Of a DNA stretch of 10,138 nt, positions 5,245 through 10,138 are shown one piece after another. The notes under the pieces are model-generated. The model made no database searches. It saw nothing but the letters and a program-made list of their open reading frames with translations, and was not told the DNA's origin. The stretch comes from CAZLLV01 sp964560325 (GTDB lineage: Bacteria; Acidobacteriota; Thermoanaerobaculia; Multivoradales; DATKCC01). The DNA is taken from positions 1 to 10,138 of the forward strand of contig CAZLLV010000242.1 in assembly GCA_964560325.1 (NCBI GenBank), read 5' to 3'. A program made the position numbers and the translations under genes. Each line of letters starts with the position of its first letter. The first letter of the stretch is position 1.

Positions 5245-7935
5245 ATGCCGCGCGACGCCCCCGCCCCCCTCCCGATCGACCCCCACCTGCCCGAGATCGT
5301 CCGCGCCCTCGACGAGCGGGGTGCGGCGGTGCTGCGGGCGCCGACCGGCTCGGGCAAGACGACGCGGGTGCCGCCGGCGCTCCGCGAGGCGCTGACCGGG
5401 GATGGGCGCGGCGGCCGGGTGCTGGTGCTCGAGCCGCGGCGGATCGCGGCCCGGGCGGCGGCGCAGCGGATCGCTGACGAGCGGGATTGGACCCTCGGCC
5501 GCGAGGTCGGCTACCACGTGCGCTTCGACCGCAAGATCGATCGGGGCGGCGCCGAGACCGGGATCGTCTTCGTGACCGAGGGGATGATGGTGCGGACGCT
5601 CCAGGACGACCCGTTCCTCGACGGCGTCTCCCTGGTGGTTTTCGACGAGTTCCACGAGCGGAGCCTCGACGCCGACCTCGCCCTCGGCATGATCGAGCGC
5701 CTGCGCCGCGACGCGCGCGACGACCTGCGGGTGCTCGTCATGTCCGCGACCCTCGACCCGGTGCCGGTCGCCGCCTACCTGGGAGCGGGTGGGGGCCCGG
5801 TACCGACGATCGAGGCGCCCGGCCGGCTCCACCCGGTCGCGGTGCGCTACTCCGGCCGCTCGCTGCCGCGCGACCCGCGGGGGCTGCGCTCCGAGCTCGT
5901 CCCCGCGGTCGCCGGCGCAGTGCGGAAGGTGGCGGCGGATACGGAGGGGGACATCCTCGTTTTTCTCCCCGGCGTCGGCGAGATCGCCGCCTGCGAGGAC
6001 GAGCTCTCTCCCTGGGCGAGCGGCGCGGGGATCGACCTCCTCCGCCTCCACGGCCGGCTGTCGCTCGAGGAACAGGACACGGCGCTCCGGCCGCGGGCCG
6101 GGCGCAAGGTGATCCTGGCCACCAACGTGGCCGAGAGCTCGGTGACGGTCGAGGGGGTGACGGCGGTGGTCGACACCGGGCTCGCCCGCCGCATGCGGCA
6201 GGACCCGGGCTCGGGCCTCAACCGCCTGGAGCTCGCGCGCATCAGCCGGGCCTCGGCCGACCAGCGGGCCGGGCGCGCCGGCCGCACCGCGCCGGGTGTC
6301 TGCGTTCGCCTCTGGTCCGAGATGGAGCATGCGGCCCTGCCCGACGCCGAGGCGCCGGAGGTGGCACGGCTCGAGCTCTCCGGTGCGCTGCTCGAGCTCG
6401 CGGCGTGGGGGGAGGGGGACCCGGCGGCCTTCCCCTGGTTCGAGGCGCCGCCGCCCGAGGCGGTGGCGGCCGGGCTCGACCTGCTCCGCCGGCTGGGCGC
6501 GCTGGGCGACGCCGGGCTTTCGCCGCTCGGCCAGGCGCTCGCGCGGCTGCCGGTCCACCCCCGGCTCGGGCGGCTGCTGGTCGAGGGGCACCGCCGGGGC
6601 TTCGGCGAGGAGGCGGCGCTGCTCGCGGCGATGCTCTCCGAGCGGCCCCCCTTCTCCTCGTCCGGCGGGCCGCGCGAGGCGCACCGCGCGAGCCGTTCGG
6701 ACCTCCTCGACCGGCTCGACGCCCTCGAAGCGTTCGAACGCACCGGACACGACTGGAGCGCGCAGTCGCCGCAGGTCGGCCGCGTCCAGCGCGGAGCCGC
6801 CCGCTTCGTCCTGCGCAGCCGCGACCAGCTCGCCCGCCTGCTGCGCGAGATCGACACGCCCGAGTCGCCGACGCCCGGCCCTTCGGGCGCCCGCGAGGAG
6901 GCGCTCCTCTTCGCCCTCTTCGTCTCCCACGCCGACCGGCTGGTCCGGCGGCGCGAGCCGGGGAGCGATTCACCGAATCGGGGCGTGATGGTCGGCGGGC
7001 GCGGGGTGCGGCTCGCGCGGGAGAGCGCGCTCGCGGCGGGCGGGCCGGAGCTCTTCGTGGCGGTCGATCTCGACGACCTCGGCCGGGGGAAGGCCGGCGC
7101 CCGCTCCGAGGCGCTGGTGCGGTTCGCGTCGGCGGTCGAGCGCTCCTGGCTCGACCAGGTCGCGGGCGACCGGGTGACGGAGGAGGACGAGGTGTCCTTC
7201 GACCCGGCGCGGGAGCGGGTGGTCGCGCACCGGGTGACCCGCTTCGACGACCTCGAGCTCGACCGGCGCGAGGTGCCGGCGCCACCCGAGGAGGCGGCGC
7301 GGGTGCTCGCCGAGGCCGCGGCGGCGGCTCCCGAACGGGCACTGGCGCTCGACGAGCCGGAGGTCGCGGGGCTGCTCGAACGGGCGCGCTTCCTGCGGCA
7401 CGCGATGCCGGAGCTGGAGCTTCCCGATCTCGAGCGGGAGCTCGCGGAGAGCCTGCTGCCGGGGCTGATCGCCGCGGCCTCGGCCGGCGGGAGCGGCGGG
7501 GGCGGCGGTCCGCGCTCGTTCGCCGACCTGCGCCGCCTGCCGCTCGCCGCCGTGCTCCGGGGCACCCTCTCCCACCGGCACCTCCAGGCGCTCGACCGGG
7601 AGGCGCCGGAGCGGATCGAGGTGCCGTCGGGCAGCCGGGTTCGCCTCGCCTACCGGGGGGAGGAGCCGCCGGTGCTCGCGGTGCGCATCCAGGAGGTCTT
7701 CGGGCTCGCCGAGACGCCGCGGGTGGCGGGAGGGCGGGTGCCGGTCCTCCTCCACCTCCTCGCTCCGAACATGCGCCCGCAGCAGGTCACCGACGATCTG
7801 GCGAGCTTCTGGGCCAACACCTACCCGCAGGTGAGAAAGGAGCTCGCCGGCCGCTATCCGAAGCACGCCTGGCCGGACGACCCCCGCACGGCGGCACCGG
7901 AGCGCCGTCCAGGCGGTGCCAGGAGACGGCGCTAG
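5245..7935 (+). CDS. hrpB: ATP-dependent helicase HrpB
   Basis: DEAH-type superfamily 2 RNA helicase, 896 residues (E. coli HrpB is a little over 800). Motifs in order: I, APTGSGKTT (Lys38); Ia, LEPRRIAARAAA; II, DEFH at 134-137, the HrpB form of the DEAH box; III, MSATLD; IV, ILVFLPG; V, ATNVAESSVTVEG; VI, QRAGRAGR (340-347). The C-terminal HrpB domain is textbook, including YRGEEPPVLAVRIQEVFGL and RYPKHAWPDDP ending at residue 880. A glycine/serine-rich stretch (about 743-757) is extra. ATG 5245 follows GGAGGG at 5237-5242 with very short spacing; it matches the family start (PLPIDPHLPEIV), so the in-frame ATG at 5119 is rejected. It diverges from the PilZ-like gene and converges on the citrate synthase-like gene. 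The family unwinds RNA using ATP, but its cellular role is poorly defined. Confidence 0.97.
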   Translation: MPRDAPAPLPIDPHLPEIVRALDERGAAVLRAPTGSGKTTRVPPALREALTGDGRGGRVLVLEPRRIAARAAAQRIADERDWTLGREVGYHVRFDRKIDRGGAETGIVFVTEGMMVRTLQDDPFLDGVSLVVFDEFHERSLDADLALGMIERLRRDARDDLRVLVMSATLDPVPVAAYLGAGGGPVPTIEAPGRLHPVAVRYSGRSLPRDPRGLRSELVPAVAGAVRKVAADTEGDILVFLPGVGEIAACEDELSPWASGAGIDLLRLHGRLSLEEQDTALRPRAGRKVILATNVAESSVTVEGVTAVVDTGLARRMRQDPGSGLNRLELARISRASADQRAGRAGRTAPGVCVRLWSEMEHAALPDAEAPEVARLELSGALLELAAWGEGDPAAFPWFEAPPPEAVAAGLDLLRRLGALGDAGLSPLGQALARLPVHPRLGRLLVEGHRRGFGEEAALLAAMLSERPPFSSSGGPREAHRASRSDLLDRLDALEAFERTGHDWSAQSPQVGRVQRGAARFVLRSRDQLARLLREIDTPESPTPGPSGAREEALLFALFVSHADRLVRRREPGSDSPNRGVMVGGRGVRLARESALAAGGPELFVAVDLDDLGRGKAGARSEALVRFASAVERSWLDQVAGDRVTEEDEVSFDPARERVVAHRVTRFDDLELDRREVPAPPEEAARVLAEAAAAAPERALALDEPEVAGLLERARFLRHAMPELELPDLERELAESLLPGLIAAASAGGSGGGGGPRSFADLRRLPLAAVLRGTLSHRHLQALDREAPERIEVPSGSRVRLAYRGEEPPVLAVRIQEVFGLAETPRVAGGRVPVLLHLLAPNMRPQQVTDDLASFWANTYPQVRKELAGRYPKHAWPDDPRTAAPERRPGGARRRR

Positions 7936-7949
7936 ACCGTCTAGACGGT
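7936..7949. repeat. Perfect 14-base palindrome at the convergent gene junction
   Basis: ACCGTCTAGACGGT is its own reverse complement. It starts on the base after the hrpB TAG (7933-7935) and contains the minus-strand stop codon of the citrate synthase-like gene (CTA, 7941-7943). AGACGG also occurs at 7924-7929, so CCGTCT (7937-7942) can pair either with that copy (7-base loop) or within the palindrome. It may act as a bidirectional, T-run-less terminator. Confidence 0.55.
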
Positions 7950-9503
7950 GACTTCCGCCCGCACCTCGAACGCTGGCTCGCGGGCCGCGAGTCGCTCGTG
8001 CAGCCGGGTCACCAGGTCCGGGATCGTGCGGCGCTCGTCCGGGCTCGGCAGGATGCTCGGGTCGGGCGCGATCACCGGCCGGATGATCTTCTGCTGGAGC
8101 TGCTCGCGGGCGTCCATCATCCAGCCGAAGCCGCGGTAGACGTAGGTCAGGAAGGTGCGCTCGAGGTCGTGGATGCCGAGCGCCTCCTGCACCGTCCAGG
8201 CGCCGAAGTCGGTGTTCGGGGTCAGGCGGAGCGCGCCGTCTTCCTCGCGGCCCGGCTTGAGCACGCCCTCGACCATGGCGATCCGGTAGATGAGCTGGAT
8301 GTGCTCCAGGCGCCGGCGCTGGCGGTCGTCGAGGACGATCTCGCCCGAGTCGAGCGCCTCGAGCAGCGGGCCGAGGTAGATCGCGGCCCGCGGGTCCTGC
8401 TGGATCACCCCGCCGCGGCCGGCGGCGGCGATCTCCGGGTGGCCGAAGGTCGGCAGCCCGCCCTTCAGGATCTCGTCGCGGATGAACTGCGGCCGCTCGT
8501 CCTCGGGCATCGCCTCGAGCCGCCGCACGAAGGTGGTCAGGTCGTGGATGGCGCCGAAGTGGCGGGCCGCGTCGAGGGCGAGGAGCGACGCCGCGAACAG
8601 GTCGAGCACCGAGTCGGCGTGCAGGGTCGACATGTAGCGGGCGACCATGTTCGAGCCGGCGGAGCCGTGGTGCATCTGGATCATGCCCATGCGCTCGAGG
8701 ATCCGGTTCTCGGTGCGGTTCGCGGAGCGGCCGAGGATGCAGCTGTAGACGATCTCGAAGGCGCTCTTGCCGTCCGCGCGCTCGCTCTCGAAGAAGCGCT
8801 CGACCTCGGCCGAGAGCTCCGCGGCGGACAGGCCGGCCCGCTCGCGCAGGACCCGGTTGGCCCAGATCGCCGCGCAGCCGACGGCGACGTTCTTCATGTG
8901 GGTCGAGACCATCTCGATCAGCAGCGCCCCCGGCAGCCGCTCGTCGTCGATGCCGTGGTCGGGGAGCTTCCGCGAGCGGCGCACGGTCCGGTCGAGCGCC
9001 GTGAAGTACTCGATGTACTCGGCGGGGCCGGCACCCGGGTGCCGGTGGACCATCTCGACCACCCGGCGCAGCAGGCCGTCCGGGCGTCCGATCGCGAGCG
9101 GCCGGAAGAAGTGCCGCTCGACGAGCGACGCCATCACGCCCTCTTCCTCCAGGCCGTCGCCGACGGAGCCGGGCCGGCGGCCGAAGAGGCCGGAGAAGAT
9201 CAGACCGGCCGGCGAGATCTCGGCGTTGACGATCTCGTCCTCCTGGACCACGCCGCGGATCGAGAAGCTGCGGATCGCCAGGTCGACCTCCTCGCCGTCG
9301 CACGCGACCGTCGCCTTGTAGAGGCTCGGATTGGCGAGGGTCGTGGTCGATTGCGGCATCGAGAGGAAGCGCTTGAGCGCTGCCGCGATCTCTTTCTCGT
9401 CGAGCTCCCTCGCCCGCTTCAGAGCGTCGGTCGTGGGGGAGAACTCGGATACCGGTGGGACCTCGGAGAGGAGCCTCCGCAGGGCCGCGACGTTGTGGGT
9501 CAT
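7941..9503 (-). CDS. Divergent citrate synthase-family protein
   Basis: A 520-residue member of the citrate synthase superfamily, which condenses acyl-CoA with 2-oxoacids; substrate unknown. Matching E. coli GltA motifs by eye gives: His278/His279 in MHHGS for HADHE; His320 in GAIHD for the catalytic histidine of GPAHGG (His264); His355 in TFGHP for GFGH (His305); Arg372 in DPR for Arg314; Asp432 in PNTDF for PNVDF (Asp362); Arg457 in RGFGW for RTVGW (Arg387); Arg475 in IIRP for ARP (Arg407). The Asp432-Arg457 spacing (25) equals that in GltA. Differences: about 90 residues longer, an unusual N terminus (1-60), an 8-residue insert between GFGH and DPR, and HADHE and HGGAN rewritten. MHHGSAGS and HFGAIHD also recall citryl-CoA lyase/ATP-citrate lyase. 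ATG 9503 has AAGGAG at 9516-9511, spacing 7. No metabolic neighbours. Confidence 0.75.
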   Translation of the reverse strand: MTHNVAALRRLLSEVPPVSEFSPTTDALKRARELDEKEIAAALKRFLSMPQSTTTLANPSLYKATVACDGEEVDLAIRSFSIRGVVQEDEIVNAEISPAGLIFSGLFGRRPGSVGDGLEEEGVMASLVERHFFRPLAIGRPDGLLRRVVEMVHRHPGAGPAEYIEYFTALDRTVRRSRKLPDHGIDDERLPGALLIEMVSTHMKNVAVGCAAIWANRVLRERAGLSAAELSAEVERFFESERADGKSAFEIVYSCILGRSANRTENRILERMGMIQMHHGSAGSNMVARYMSTLHADSVLDLFAASLLALDAARHFGAIHDLTTFVRRLEAMPEDERPQFIRDEILKGGLPTFGHPEIAAAGRGGVIQQDPRAAIYLGPLLEALDSGEIVLDDRQRRRLEHIQLIYRIAMVEGVLKPGREEDGALRLTPNTDFGAWTVQEALGIHDLERTFLTYVYRGFGWMMDAREQLQQKIIRPVIAPDPSILPSPDERRTIPDLVTRLHERLAAREPAFEVRAEVTV

Positions 9504-9526
9504 CGAAACACTCCTTGTACCGCCAT
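9500..9526 (-). other. Eight-codon upstream reading frame overlapping the citrate synthase-like start
   Basis: ATG at 9526 opens MAVQGVFR and ends with TGA at 9502-9500, overlapping the ATG at 9503 in the arrangement ATGA. The Shine-Dalgarno of the main gene lies inside it. No good ribosome binding site precedes the short frame, so its translation is doubtful, but the overlap would allow translational coupling. Confidence 0.25.
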
Positions 9527-9531
9527 GATCT

Positions 9532-9567
9532 TTCGACCCCGTTCCGAACGGGTCGAACGGGGTCGAA
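9532..9567. repeat. Perfect 13-bp inverted repeat in the leader of the citrate synthase-like gene
   Basis: TTCGACCCCGTTC (9532-9544) and GAACGGGGTCGAA (9555-9567) are exact inverted copies with a 10-base spacer. The spacer carries a third, shorter copy (CGAACGGGTC), so 9532-9543 can instead pair with 9547-9557 with one bulge. Two tandem GGTCGAACGG units lie at 9551-9570. No T-run follows on the minus strand, arguing against a terminator; an operator or switching hairpin in the 5' leader fits better. Confidence 0.6.
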
Positions 9568-9588
9568 CGGAAAAGTCTCCGGGGATGC

Positions 9589-9611
9589 GCGCCGGAGGCT
9601 TGCGCCGGCGC
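9589..9611. repeat. 7-bp hairpin in the same leader
   Basis: GCGCCGG (9589-9595) and CCGGCGC (9605-9611) are perfect inverted copies with a 9-base loop, within the intergenic region upstream of the citrate synthase-like gene. Confidence 0.45.
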
Positions 9612-9619
9612 CGGGGAGA

Positions 9620-9633
9620 GGCCGTCACCGGCC
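9620..9633. repeat. 5-bp hairpin near the predicted transcript start
   Basis: GGCCG (9620-9624) and CGGCC (9629-9633) flank a 4-base loop. If transcription starts from the TACAAT box at 9648-9643, this hairpin would be almost at the 5' end of the RNA. Confidence 0.35.
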
Positions 9634-9642
9634 AGAACAGCT

Positions 9643-9648
9643 ATTGTA
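9643..9648 (-). promoter_or_regulatory. Possible -10 box for the citrate synthase-like gene
   Basis: The minus strand reads TACAAT, five of six matches to the sigma-70 -10 consensus, in otherwise GC-rich DNA 34 bases after the upstream helicase stop. No clear -35 hexamer lies at the usual distance. It would give a leader of about 130 bases. Confidence 0.4.
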
Positions 9649-9681
9649 CCGTCTTCATGCCCGGCCGAGGCGCCGAGCCCG

Positions 9682-10138
9682 TTACAGCTTGCGCCGGATC
9701 TTCTTCTTGCCCTTGCGCAGATCGCCGGTCGGCCGGTGGGTCCGGAGCTCCTCGTAGGGCGCCACCTCCCCCACCGTCAGCCGCGGCAGCGGCTCGCCCA
9801 GCGCCGCCTCCAGGTCCTTGAGGAACGGCTTCTCCTTCCAGGTCGCGATCGACGACACCGTGCCCTCGGCCGATCCGCGGGCGGTGCGGCCGGCCCGGTG
9901 GATGTAGTCCTCGACCTGCTCGGGCAGATCGAAGTTGATGATGTGCTCGATCACCGGGATGTCGATCCCCCGCGCCGCCACGTCGGTCGCCACCAGGATC
10001 CGGTGCTTGCCCTTGCGCAGGCCGTCGAGGGCCTGGACCCGCTGGCCCTGCGACAGGTCGCCGTGGATGCGCTCGGCGGCGAAGCCCTCGCGCTCGAGCG
10101 CCTTGGCGAGCCACTCAGCGTCGATCTTGCGCCGGGTG
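9682..10138 (-). CDS. DEAD-box RNA helicase, C-terminal part (5' end outside window)
   Basis: The last 152 residues of a DEAD-box ATP-dependent RNA helicase; the N-terminal ATPase lobe with the DEAD motif lies beyond the right edge. Motifs of the second RecA-like lobe are clear: motif IV region TRRKIDAEWLAKAL, IHGDLSQGQR (IVa), VATDVAARGIDIP (motif V) and YIHRAGRTARG (motif VI with the arginine fingers). After the lobe comes a tail of about 60 residues ending in the basic stretch RKGKKKIRRKL, which probably adds nonspecific RNA binding. The overall look is RhlE/DbpA-like, with no DbpA-type RNA-binding domain, so RhlE-like is the better guess but the subfamily cannot be fixed from this part. 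Such helicases act in ribosome assembly and RNA turnover. The stop TAA is at 9684-9682; 178 bases separate it from the next gene on the same strand. Confidence 0.95.
   Translation of the reverse strand, partial: TRRKIDAEWLAKALEREGFAAERIHGDLSQGQRVQALDGLRKGKHRILVATDVAARGIDIPVIEHIINFDLPEQVEDYIHRAGRTARGSAEGTVSSIATWKEKPFLKDLEAALGEPLPRLTVGEVAPYEELRTHRPTGDLRKGKKKIRRKL

Noticed and set aside
4240..6930. Minus-strand open frame of 896 codons
   Set aside because: It runs antisense through hrpB and out of frame through the PilZ-like gene, both clearly real. No motif is present.
6970..9303. Minus-strand open frame of 777 codons
   Set aside because: It lies out of frame with the citrate synthase-like gene and antisense to hrpB; an Arg/Pro/Gly-rich artefact of high GC.
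9532..9570. Intrinsic terminator for the upstream helicase gene
   Set aside because: The 13-bp inverted repeat is not followed by a T-run on the minus strand, and it lies over 100 bases past the helicase stop, downstream of a plausible -10 box for the next gene.
5487..9821. Plus-strand open frame of 1444 codons
   Set aside because: It overlaps hrpB in another frame and the citrate synthase-like and helicase genes in antisense. It is Arg/Gly/Ala/Pro-rich low-complexity sequence with no domain.

Overview
This is a stretch of very GC-rich bacterial chromosome (roughly 70% G+C by eye, with third codon positions almost all G or C). It contains ordinary core genes: Hsp90, two RNA helicases and a SbcD-type phosphoesterase. 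I see no transposase, integrase, tRNA, rRNA, CRISPR array or phage gene. The gene mix and the small PilZ-like/helical-repeat protein would fit Acidobacteriota, Myxococcota or a related GC-rich lineage, but nothing here fixes the phylum.

Layout, left to right. (1) 1-1085, minus: a SbcD/Mre11-like metallophosphoesterase that runs off the left edge. (2) 1086-1555: the only long gene-free stretch. It holds an imperfect inverted repeat enclosing perfect palindromes, then about 190 bases packed with six possible hairpins. (3) 1556-3652, minus: htpG (Hsp90). (4) 3782-4243, minus: a 153-residue protein made of two XRE-type helix-turn-helix units in tandem. (5) 4392-5156, minus: a 254-residue unnamed protein with a PilZ-like N-terminal half and a helical-repeat C-terminal half. 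(6) 5245-7935, plus: hrpB, an ATP-dependent DEAH-type helicase, divergent from gene 5 across 88 bases that hold a possible shared -10 element. (7) 7941-9503, minus: a divergent citrate synthase-family protein, convergent with hrpB; the two stop codons are 5 bases apart and lie at or within a perfect 14-base palindrome. (8) 9682-10138, minus: the C-terminal end of a DEAD-box RNA helicase that runs off the right edge.

The genes do not form one pathway. Most look separately transcribed, with gaps of 129 to 455 bases between the minus-strand genes. The one regulatory pairing suggested by position is the tandem helix-turn-helix protein immediately upstream of htpG. The observations most worth following are: the citrate synthase homologue, which keeps the superfamily's active-site residues but has lost the usual signature wording; the hairpin-rich leader in front of it; and the hairpin-rich intergenic region at 1141-1468, which could be an unrecognised RNA or a dispersed palindromic element. 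No clearly novel multi-gene system is visible.
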